Shown here piece by piece: positions 8,918-16,068 of a DNA stretch of 64,000 nucleotides (position 1 is its first letter; the number at the start of each line of letters is the position of its first letter). Position numbers and translations under genes: made by a program. The notes beneath the pieces were generated by a model. It searched no databases, was not told where the DNA came from, and worked only from the letters and a program-made list of their open reading frames with translations. Source of the stretch: Streptomyces chrestomyceticus JCM 4735 (lineage in GTDB: Bacteria > Actinomycetota > Actinomycetes > Streptomycetales > Streptomycetaceae); the NCBI RefSeq assembly GCF_003865135.1, contig NZ_BHZC01000001.1:7998001-8062000 (forward strand), written 5' to 3'.

Positions 8918-10513
8918 ATGCTCGACGGCTGTACGCCCTGGCCCGAAACCCTGGCCGCGCGGTACCGGGCCGAGGGGTACTGGACCGGCGAACTGCTGGG
9001 CCGCCGGTCCGGCGACCCCGGCCTGGCCGCCCGGACCGCGGTCGTCACCCCGGACCGCACCCTGACGTACGGCCGGCTCGACCTGGCTGCCGACCGGCTC
9101 GCCGCGGGGCTCGGTGCCCTGGGCATCGCCCCTCGCGACCGGATCGTCGTCCAGTTGCCCAACGGCGCCGACCTGGTCGTGGTGTGCCTGGCCCTGTTCC
9201 GGCTCGGCGCGCTGCCCGTCTTCGCGCTGCCCGCACATCGTGTCGCGGAGATCGCCCATCTCGTGGAGTCCTCCGAGGCGGTGGCCTACGTCTGCGCGGA
9301 CCGCGACCTGGACTGCGACCACCGGGAGCTGGCCCGGCAGGTCCTGGCCCGTACCGGCTCCCTCAAGCACGTCCTGGTGGCCGGGGACCCCGGCCCGTAC
9401 ACCGCGCTGGCGGACGCCGACGCGGACCCGGTACGGCTGCCGCTGCCCGACCCGGAGGACGTGGCACTGTTCCTGCTCTCCGGGGGCACCTCGGGGCCGC
9501 CCAAGCTGATCCCGCGCACCCACGCCGACTACACCTACCAGTTGCGGGCCAGCGCGGCCCTGTGCGGTGTCGGCCCGCACAGCCGCTACCTGTGCGCGCT
9601 GCCCATGGGCCACAACTTCGCCCTGGCCTGCCCCGGCGTACTCGGCACGCTGCGGGCCGGCGGCACGGCGGTGCTCGCCCCGGCGCCCACCCCGGAGGAG
9701 TGCTTCCCGCTCATCGAGCGCGCCGGGGTGACCGTCACCTCGCTCGTGCCGCCGCTGGTGCCGCTGTGGCTGGACGCCGCCGAGTGGACCGACAGCGACC
9801 TGTCCTCCCTCGCCCTCCTCCAGGTCGGCGGCTCGCGGCTCGACCCGGCCACCGCCGAGCGGGTGGCGGACGGGCTCGGGTGCGCCCTCCAGCAGGTGTA
9901 CGGCATGGCCGAGGGCCTGCTCAACTTCACCCGGCCCGGCGACCCGGAGGAGGAGGTGCTGCACACCCAGGGGCGCCCGCTGTCGCCCGCGGACGAGGTG
10001 CGGGTGGTCCGGGAGGACGGCACGGACGCCGCCCCCGGCGAGGCGGGGGAGCTGTACACCCGGGGCCCGTACACGCTGCGCGGCTACTACCGGGCCGACG
10101 CGCTGAACCGGCTGCGGTTCACCGAGGAGGGCTACTACCGCAGCGGTGACCTCGTGCGCCGTACGGCCGCGGGCAATTTCGAGGTGGTGGGCCGGACGAA
10201 CGACGTGGTCAACCGAGGCGGGGAGAAGGTGCCCTGCCAGGAGGTGGAGGAGCATCTGCTGGCGGACCCGCGGATCGTCTCCGCCGCGGTCGTGGCGCTG
10301 CCGCACCCGCTGATGGGGGAGCAGACCTGTGCCTGTGTGGTGTTCCGTGACGGCGAAGCTGAACTGACGCTGCGTCAGGTACAGGCCGTCCTGCGGGAGC
10401 GCGGAGTCGCCGCGTACAAGCTGCCGGACCGCCTCGTCGCGCTGCCGGGGATGCCGCTCACCGGCGTCGGCAAGATCGACAAGCGGGCGCTGCGGGAGAG
10501 CCTGGCGGACTGA
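8918..10513 (+). CDS. Salicylate-AMP ligase (YbtE/PchD/MbtA family)
   Basis: A 531-residue stand-alone adenylating enzyme that activates an aryl acid as acyl-AMP and loads it on the ArCP of the neighbouring NRPS. The P-loop is LSGGTSGPPK. In the DhbE family, aryl-acid choice is set by pocket residues. Here the stretch PMGHNFALACPG keeps the Asn and has Cys where DHB ligases have Ser, and GMAEGLLNFTR has Leu where DhbE has Val. Both are typical of salicylate rather than 2,3-dihydroxybenzoate enzymes. The salicylate synthase at 14648-16015 supports this. The C-terminal catalytic Lys is in VGKIDKR. Start ATG 8918 is chosen because homology begins just after it. It is the last gene of the + strand run before a strong terminator. 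Confidence 0.92.
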   Translation: MLDGCTPWPETLAARYRAEGYWTGELLGRRSGDPGLAARTAVVTPDRTLTYGRLDLAADRLAAGLGALGIAPRDRIVVQLPNGADLVVVCLALFRLGALPVFALPAHRVAEIAHLVESSEAVAYVCADRDLDCDHRELARQVLARTGSLKHVLVAGDPGPYTALADADADPVRLPLPDPEDVALFLLSGGTSGPPKLIPRTHADYTYQLRASAALCGVGPHSRYLCALPMGHNFALACPGVLGTLRAGGTAVLAPAPTPEECFPLIERAGVTVTSLVPPLVPLWLDAAEWTDSDLSSLALLQVGGSRLDPATAERVADGLGCALQQVYGMAEGLLNFTRPGDPEEEVLHTQGRPLSPADEVRVVREDGTDAAPGEAGELYTRGPYTLRGYYRADALNRLRFTEEGYYRSGDLVRRTAAGNFEVVGRTNDVVNRGGEKVPCQEVEEHLLADPRIVSAAVVALPHPLMGEQTCACVVFRDGEAELTLRQVQAVLRERGVAAYKLPDRLVALPGMPLTGVGKIDKRALRESLAD

Positions 10514-10528
10514 GGGCCGTACGGCACG

Positions 10529-10560
10529 AAGGGCCCGGGGCATCCGCTCCGGGCCCTTTC
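10529..10560. terminator. Rho-independent terminator between convergent genes
   Basis: A perfect 10-bp stem (10529-10538 with 10549-10558) is flanked by A on the left and T on the right, so it can work in both directions. It sits 15 bp after the salicylate-AMP ligase stop and 28 bp from the stop of the convergent TetR gene. Confidence 0.85.
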
Positions 10561-10587
10561 CGTGTGCGCGTACGGCGGTGGGACGGG

Positions 10588-11253
10588 TCAGGTGGCCTGG
10601 GCCAGCAGCCCCTCGACGACCGCTTCCAGGCCCCGGCGGTGGGTGTCCCGGACGGTCAGTTCGTTCCATCGCGGGCCCAGCGAGGTGATGAGGGGGAACT
10701 CCCCGGGGTCCAGGCCGGTGATCTGGTCGCGGTGCGGCGGCCGGTCCAGGTGCGCCAGGCGGCGCTCGCGGTTGAAGCGGACGGTCAGTTCACCGGCGGT
10801 GTAGTACCAGATGACGCGGTAGGCGTAGACGGCGTCCTCGGGGGTCATCCCGCTCTCGATGGCGGCGTCCAGGATGCTCTCGACGATCCACATCGCCGAG
10901 ACGGCGAAGAGGTCGTCGGAGGCGAGGACTTCGACGATCCACGGGCAGTCCACCAGGATGTCGTGCAGAACCTGGGCGGCGGCGAGGAGCCGGGCGCGGG
11001 GCTCGGCCGGCAGCTCGGGCCGGGGGAACTTCGCGGCGTGCTCCTCCAACAGGAGCAGCAGCAGCTCGTCCTTGTCCCGTACGTAGTGGTACAGGGCCAT
11101 GGGCGTGCTGGACATCTCCTTGGCGAGACGGCGCATGGAGAGGTTCTCCGCGCCCTCCTCGTCCAGAATGCGCTGGGCGGCGGACAGGATCGCTTCGCGC
11201 GCCAGCCGGGGCGGGCGGCCGGTCCTGCCGGCACGTCGGGTTCGGTGCTGCAT
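10588..11253 (-). CDS. TetR-family repressor
   Basis: A 221-residue regulator with an N-terminal helix-turn-helix (about 20-65, with LSMRRLAKEMSSTPMALYHYV) and a ligand-binding C-terminal half of the tetracycline-repressor type. It is a clear paralogue of the TetR encoded at 11437-12165: both share MRRLA..S.TPMALYH.VRD.D.LL and RERRLAHLD.PP. I choose ATG 11253 because GGAAG lies 8 bp upstream; an in-frame GTG at 11271 is the alternative. It probably responds to the cluster product or an intermediate and controls local export or biosynthesis genes; the target is not shown by the sequence. Confidence 0.88.
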   Translation of the reverse strand: MQHRTRRAGRTGRPPRLAREAILSAAQRILDEEGAENLSMRRLAKEMSSTPMALYHYVRDKDELLLLLLEEHAAKFPRPELPAEPRARLLAAAQVLHDILVDCPWIVEVLASDDLFAVSAMWIVESILDAAIESGMTPEDAVYAYRVIWYYTAGELTVRFNRERRLAHLDRPPHRDQITGLDPGEFPLITSLGPRWNELTVRDTHRRGLEAVVEGLLAQAT

Positions 11254-11436
11254 CCGTCCATCTTCCGTCACGTCCCGGTCCGCGCGAACGGGGCTCCGCA
11301 GCGCGTACGCGGGGACACCACGGCGCCCGGCGCACCGGCCGCGCGGTCGTCCCGCCCGGCCCGTTCACTGTCCCGTACCCGTCTGGGCGGTTTCTGGACG
11401 CCTTCCTGGCCGGTACGGGGGCGTCGGCGGGCCCGG

Positions 11437-12165
11437 TCAGGAGGGCGCCGGGGACGGTGGCCCGCTCCGGTCCAGGGTGCGGAAGAACCCGTCGAGCAGC
11501 GCTTCGAGACCGGCCTCGTGCGTGTCGCGCGCGGTGAGCGCGGGCCAGCGGTCGGCGAGGGCGGTCAGCCGGGGGTGGGTCTGCGGCTGGAGCGCGGCCA
11601 TGGCGTGCGACCGGTAGGGCGGGTGGTCGAGGTGGGCGAGGCGCCGCTCCCTGGTGAGGCGGATCAGCAGTTCGCCGCCGGTGTAGTGGGCGACGGCGCG
11701 GTAGAGGGCGGCGGCCTCCTCAAGGCTGAAGCCGCAGCCGAGCGCCGCCTCCAGCACCGCTTCGGTGACCCACCGGCTGGAGGCGTTCATCAGCTCCTCG
11801 GAGGTCAGGATCTCGCCGAGGAACGGGCATTCGGCCAGGACGTCGTAGAGCAACTGGGCCGCGGCCGTCAGCCGTTCGCGGGGGTCGTCGGGCAGCGTGG
11901 GCCGTGGCTGGTGCCGGGCCTTGGTCTCCAGCAGCAGCCGCAGCAACTGGTCGCGGTCGCGTACGTGGTGGTAGAGCGCCATCGGCGTGATGGACAGCTC
12001 CCGCGCCAGCCGCCGCATGGAGAGGCTGCCGTCGCCTTCGGTGTCCACGATCCGCTGGGCCGCCTCGACGATCGCCGGCTGGGACAGCCGGGAGGGGCGG
12101 CCGACCTTCTTCCGGGCCGGGGTGACCGGCTTCCGGGCCGTGCCGACCGATTCGTCCGACCGCAT
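11437..12165 (-). CDS. TetR-family repressor, divergent from the MFS exporter
   Basis: A 242-residue TetR protein with an HTH near residues 30-75 (SLSMRRLARELSITPMALYHHV) and a TetR_C-type effector domain. Start ATG 12165 is preceded by GGAAGG at a good distance; an upstream in-frame start at 12204 lacks one. The gene is divergent from the exporter at 12301, and the shared 135-bp gap holds a 41-bp palindrome. This is the classic arrangement of a repressor that controls itself and an efflux pump and is released by the exported compound. It is a paralogue of the TetR just downstream. Confidence 0.9.
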   Translation of the reverse strand: MRSDESVGTARKPVTPARKKVGRPSRLSQPAIVEAAQRIVDTEGDGSLSMRRLARELSITPMALYHHVRDRDQLLRLLLETKARHQPRPTLPDDPRERLTAAAQLLYDVLAECPFLGEILTSEELMNASSRWVTEAVLEAALGCGFSLEEAAALYRAVAHYTGGELLIRLTRERRLAHLDHPPYRSHAMAALQPQTHPRLTALADRWPALTARDTHEAGLEALLDGFFRTLDRSGPPSPAPS

Positions 12166-12249
12166 CAGTACCCGCCTTCCGTGGGTGTCCCGCGGCCGGG
12201 GCACGGCGCCTCCGGCCGGTACCGGGTGACAACCCAGCGGGTCCCGGCT

Positions 12250-12290
12250 AGAGTTATCTTACGCGTATTGAATACAAGTAAGAAAACTCT
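12250..12290. promoter_or_regulatory. 41-bp palindromic TetR operator overlapping the exporter promoter
   Basis: An inverted repeat centred on G12270 in which 17 of 20 base pairs match. The inner arms are CTTAC..GTATT and AATAC..GTAAG, and the outer arms are AGAGTT and AACTCT. It is a conspicuously AT-rich patch, 10 bp upstream of the start of the MFS gene and just before its GGAGGGG ribosome binding site. It is probably the operator of the adjacent TetR protein and would block the pump transcript. Confidence 0.8.
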
Positions 12291-12300
12291 GGAGGGGCGG

Positions 12301-13830
12301 ATGTCCGAAACGGCCTTGAACAGGGGACAGGCGTTGGTGGCCGTCGCCCTCGCCCAGTTCATGGTGACCCTCGACATGACGGTCGTGAACGTGGCGTTAC
12401 CCGACATGGGAGCCGGTCTGGGGTTCGACCCCGCCCAGCTCCCCTGGGTGGTCAACATCTACGCCCTCTTCTTCGGCGGCTTCCTGCTCCTGGGGGGCCG
12501 GGCGGCGGACCTGTTCGGTCAGCGGCGGGTGCTGCTGTGGGGAACCTGGTCCTTCGCCATCGCCTCGCTCGCGGGCGGGCTGGCCCAGGAGCCGTGGCAC
12601 ATGATCGCCGCCCGCGCGGTCCAGGGCGTGGGCGCCGCGGTGATGGCGCCGTCCGCGCTGGCCGTCCTCACCCTCACCCAGCGCGAGGGCGAGGAGCGCA
12701 CCAAGGCGCTCGGCGTGTACGCGGCCGTCGCGGCGGTCGGCGGCGGCGCCGGCGTGCTGGTCGGCGGTCTGCTCACCGAGTACGCCGGCTGGCGCTGGGT
12801 GATGCTGGTGAACCTGCCGATGGCGCTCGCGGTCGTCCTGCTGGCCCTGCGCAGCGTCCCGGCCGGCACCTTCGGCAACCGCCGGGGCAAGCTCGACGTG
12901 CTCGGCGCGATCCTCGCCACCGGCGGTGTGGGCCTGCTGATCCTCGGCATGGTGCGCACCGAGGAGCTGTCGTGGACGTCGCCCACCACCATCGTCACGC
13001 TGGCGGCGGCCGTCGTCCTGCTCGTCGCCTTCGTGCTGTGGGAGAAGTACGGCCCGATGACCGACCCGCTGATCCGGCTCGGGCTGCTGGCCAAGCGCAA
13101 CGTCGCCGGTGCCAACCTGTACATGGCCCTGCTGGCGGCCGGTCAGCTCGCGGTGTTCTACTTCCTGTCGCTGTATCTCCAGCGCGTCCTGAAGCTGGGC
13201 CCGGCCGAGGCGGGCGCCGCCTTCCTGCCCCTGTGCCTGACCGCGATGGTCGCGATCCAGGTCACCACCCGGGTCCTGCGTCGGCAACTGGCCGGAATCA
13301 AGACCCTGTTGATCCCGGCCGGTCTGATCGCCGCCGCCGGGTTCGCCTGGAGCGGCATGGCCGACGCCTCGGGCAGCTACCTGGGTGACGTGCTCGTGCC
13401 GTCCCTGCTGGCGGGTCTCGGAGTGGGTATCGCCTTCGTCCCGCTGACGGCCGCCGCCACCGTCGGGCTGCCGCCGCAGGAGGCCGGTACGGCCTCGGCC
13501 CTGCTGAACGCCTCGCGGCAGGTCGGCAGTGCGCTCGGCCTCGCGGTGCTGGTGACCGCGGCGACCACGCGCACCGACAGCCGCCTGGCCGCCGGTGTCT
13601 CCCCGGACCAGGCGGCGGTCGACGGGTACTCCCTCGGCTTCGTACTGGCGGGCGGGTTCCTGGTGCTGGCGGTCCTGGTGGCGGTCTTCGTGCTCCCGCG
13701 CCGCCCCCGGCCGGCTGCCGCGCCGGCCGCGGCGGCACCGCAGCCCGGTGCCGGGACTCCGGCCGACGCCGGTGACGCCGGTGCCCCGGCCCCGGACGTC
13801 GCGGCCGGCGGGATCACCCCGAAGGGGTGA
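12301..13830 (+). CDS. MFS drug:H+ antiporter, DHA2 family (14 TM)
   Basis: A 509-residue integral membrane protein of the 14-helix EmrB/QacA type. Motif LDMTVVNVALPDM in TM1, motif A GGRAADLFGQRR after TM2, and motif C-like GAGVLVGGLLTEYAGWRW are all present. The tail after about residue 465 is a low-complexity Pro/Ala stretch. GGAGGGG precedes ATG 12301. Divergent from a TetR gene with a palindromic operator between them, it probably exports the cluster product (self-resistance) or the apo-siderophore. TTA codon at 12397-12399. Confidence 0.92.
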   Translation: MSETALNRGQALVAVALAQFMVTLDMTVVNVALPDMGAGLGFDPAQLPWVVNIYALFFGGFLLLGGRAADLFGQRRVLLWGTWSFAIASLAGGLAQEPWHMIAARAVQGVGAAVMAPSALAVLTLTQREGEERTKALGVYAAVAAVGGGAGVLVGGLLTEYAGWRWVMLVNLPMALAVVLLALRSVPAGTFGNRRGKLDVLGAILATGGVGLLILGMVRTEELSWTSPTTIVTLAAAVVLLVAFVLWEKYGPMTDPLIRLGLLAKRNVAGANLYMALLAAGQLAVFYFLSLYLQRVLKLGPAEAGAAFLPLCLTAMVAIQVTTRVLRRQLAGIKTLLIPAGLIAAAGFAWSGMADASGSYLGDVLVPSLLAGLGVGIAFVPLTAAATVGLPPQEAGTASALLNASRQVGSALGLAVLVTAATTRTDSRLAAGVSPDQAAVDGYSLGFVLAGGFLVLAVLVAVFVLPRRPRPAAAPAAAAPQPGAGTPADAGDAGAPAPDVAAGGITPKG

Positions 13831-13837
13831 GCGGGTG

Positions 13838-13872
13838 TCGGCTCCGGCAAGCGCCCCGCGCGCCGGAGCCGA
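13838..13872. terminator. Hairpin terminator after the MFS gene
   Basis: A perfect 11-bp GC-rich stem (13838-13848 with 13862-13872) and 13-nt loop start 8 bp after the exporter stop. There is no U-tract, which is usual for Streptomyces terminators. Confidence 0.65.
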
Positions 13873-13875
13873 TGG

Positions 13876-13923
13876 ACGCGGTGGCGGGGGTTCGAATCCC
13901 CCGTGCGGCCTCCGCCACCGCGT
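13876..13923. repeat. Nested inverted repeat with a tRNA T-arm-like inner hairpin
   Basis: Outer 12-bp arms at 13876-13887 and 13912-13923 are perfect complements. They enclose an inner hairpin GGGGG-TTCGAAT-CCCCC (13886-13902) that has exactly the form of a tRNA T-arm. No 5' acceptor half, D-arm or anticodon arm is visible upstream, so it is not a complete tRNA. It may be a tRNA 3' remnant (old attachment site) or simply a second terminator. Confidence 0.45.
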
Positions 13924-14159
13924 GTTCATCCGGAACGCCATGAGTTTTCGGGCGCCTGTCGAGTTGGCCGGAAGACTTTGCAAGAAGATGCCGGCGGTAC
14001 GCAAGAACAGCCGCCGGGTTTCTCGGCAGATTGATTAACGCTAAACATCTTCACGGGGCGCATCCGCCGGAACGGAGAGTGAGGAGAGCTTTACGCTCGG
14101 CCATTCTTTCGAAGCCTTCTCCTGTACTTATTGCTGCCGTCACATTCACTGGGTAGATT

Positions 14160-14402
14160 GAGCCTCGGTCACTCGGCCTGACAATTCAGGCCGATACGCG
14201 CATCTTCAAATCCGAGGTTTGCGATGTTGCCAGTGCGTGCACCACGAGGGATGCCCGACCCCAGGTCAGACGGTCGGTCGTGGCAGGTGTCCGTGTGATG
14301 GCCCGTATCTCAAGGGCTTTACCGGAATTGCGTATTCCGGATTACTGATGCCTATTGCCAGCAGCCTCCGGCTGCTTTACCGCAGGGAGTCGTCTCCCTG
14401 CG
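14160..14402 (+). promoter_or_regulatory. Structured leader region upstream of the salicylate synthase
   Basis: The gap 13924-14647 has no convincing gene and is less GC-rich than its surroundings. Within it lie a perfect 9-bp hairpin (14173-14194), a 7-bp hairpin (14322-14340), a 6-bp hairpin (14361-14375) and a perfect 9-bp hairpin with a 4-nt loop (14381-14402). CCTCGG at 14163 and CCGAGG at 14212 could close a larger stem. This is a candidate 5' leader or attenuator for salicylate synthesis. I see no known riboswitch class and no clear iron box. Confidence 0.4.
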
Positions 14403-14647
14403 TCGCCCTCTTTGTGCCGCGCATTTGCCTGTAGGTGGCCGCTGCGTCATTCCTTTACTGTGCGCGCTTTTTGCAGGTGGGATCACGCAGTTCTACGCCT
14501 GCTGGCCGCGGTTCGGTGCTGCCGTCCGCGGCATTCTCGGCAGCGTTCCTCCTCGGCCCGCATCCGCTTTTTCGATCAAGCGAAATCGGCCGAAACTCAT
14601 GGGTTGCCGTCCCGTGCGGTCGCCCCTGCCTCAGAGGGATGAGAAAA

Positions 14648-16015
14648 ATGATCCATTACCGAACCGCCGTGACGGAAACCGGCCACGAACCGCTGGACAC
14701 CGCGGTGGCTCTCGCGGAGTCCGGACTGTTCGGCACCTACGTGGTCTTCGAGAACGCCGGCGGGTGGTGCGTCGCCGGCGGCATCGTCGCGGAGGTCGTC
14801 GTCACCGCCGACAGCGTCCGATGTACCTGGCAGGGCAGCACGACCGAGGAGCCCTGGTACGGCGACCCGCTGGCCAAGGTGCAGCAGTTCCTGGACGCGC
14901 TCCCGGTCGCCGGCTGGGCCGCGTACGGCTGGTGTGCCTTCGAACTCGCCTACGCCGTCACGGGCATGCCCCTGGCCGGTGGTGTCCTGCTGCACCTGGT
15001 GGTGCCCGAGACCGAAGTCGTGCTGGACGGCGGCCGTGCCCTGCTGCGCAGCATCCACAGCGGCACGCTGTCCGCCGTCGAGAACGTCATCGCCCGCGCC
15101 GAGGCCCCGGCCCGCCCGGCCCGGCGGACCGTCGAAGTCGATCTCGACGCGAACGCCGGCGCCTACCGCGGCGCCGTGACGTCCGTCGTGAGCGACATCC
15201 GCGCGGGCGCCCTGCACAAGGCGGTGCTCTCCCGCGTCGTCCCCGTCGACGCCGAACTCGACTTCCCCGCGAGCTACGCGGCCGGCCGCAGGGCCAACAC
15301 CCCGGCCCGGTCCTTCCTGCTGCGCATGGGGGACCTGCAGTGCTTCGGCTTCAGCCCGGAGACGGTGGTGGAGGTGGACGCCACGGGCCGGGTCTCCAGC
15401 CAGCCGCTGGCCGGCACCCGCGCGCTGACCGGGGACGCCGACACCGACCGCCGGCTGCGCGAGGACCTGCTCGCCGACCCCAAGGAACTGCACGAGCACG
15501 CCATCTCGGTGAAGGTGGCGGTGGACGAACTCGCCGGCCCCTGCAAGCCCGACACCGTGGTGGTCGAGGAGTACATGACGGTCAAGGAACGCGGCTCGGT
15601 CCAGCACCTGGCGTCCCGGGTGGTGGGGCGGATGCCCGAGGGGGCCGGCCCCTGGGACGCGTTCGCCGCCGTCTTCCCCGCCGTCACCGCCTCCGGAGTG
15701 CCCAAGCGCCCCGCGTACGAGGCCATCCGGCAGTACGAGCCGGAGCCGCGCGGGCCGTACGCGGGCACCGTCATGAGGGTGACACAGGACGGCGGCATGG
15801 ACGCCGCCCTGGTCCTGCGCAGCGTCTACGCACAAGGCGGCCGGACCTGGCTGCGGGCCGGCGCGGGGGTCGTCGAACACTCCCGGCCGGAGCGCGAACT
15901 GGAGGAGACCAGGGAGAAGCTGCGGTGCGTGGCCCACACGCTCGTGGCGCGCGCGGAGAGCCCCGCGGAGCCGCTGCGGCTGGCCGCCGCGGCGGACGGT
16001 CGGTCGCACTGCTGA
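14648..16015 (+). CDS. Salicylate synthase (MbtI/Irp9/YbtS family)
   Basis: A 455-residue chorismate-utilising enzyme, the length of MbtI, that converts chorismate through isochorismate to salicylate and pyruvate using Mg2+. Family features in the C-terminal half are LHKAVLSR, PLAGTRA, KELHEHAISV (metal-binding Glu), EEYMTVKERGSVQHL, FPAVTASGVPK, GPYAGTV and RAGAGVVEHSRPERE. These match salicylate synthases better than anthranilate or 4-amino-4-deoxychorismate enzymes. Start ATG 14648 has AGAGGG upstream; ATG 14639 is in frame and possible. It supplies the aryl starter for the ligase at 8918-10513. A long structured leader precedes it and the SARP gene follows by 53 bp, probably co-transcribed. 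Confidence 0.92.
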   Translation: MIHYRTAVTETGHEPLDTAVALAESGLFGTYVVFENAGGWCVAGGIVAEVVVTADSVRCTWQGSTTEEPWYGDPLAKVQQFLDALPVAGWAAYGWCAFELAYAVTGMPLAGGVLLHLVVPETEVVLDGGRALLRSIHSGTLSAVENVIARAEAPARPARRTVEVDLDANAGAYRGAVTSVVSDIRAGALHKAVLSRVVPVDAELDFPASYAAGRRANTPARSFLLRMGDLQCFGFSPETVVEVDATGRVSSQPLAGTRALTGDADTDRRLREDLLADPKELHEHAISVKVAVDELAGPCKPDTVVVEEYMTVKERGSVQHLASRVVGRMPEGAGPWDAFAAVFPAVTASGVPKRPAYEAIRQYEPEPRGPYAGTVMRVTQDGGMDAALVLRSVYAQGGRTWLRAGAGVVEHSRPERELEETREKLRCVAHTLVARAESPAEPLRLAAAADGRSHC

Positions 16016-16068
16016 ACGGCCTTGGCGGCAGAGACAGGCAAGACGCAACTTCAGGAGGCGACTGACCC

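Noticed and set aside
13876..13923. A complete tRNA gene
   Set aside because: Only the T-arm shape is present; no matching 5' acceptor strand, D-arm or anticodon arm lies upstream and no CCA follows at the right place.
14219..14434. A Cys-rich 71-codon open frame starting with TTG in the leader
   Set aside because: Starts at TTG, no ribosome binding site, codon use unlike coding DNA here, and it overlaps the hairpins.
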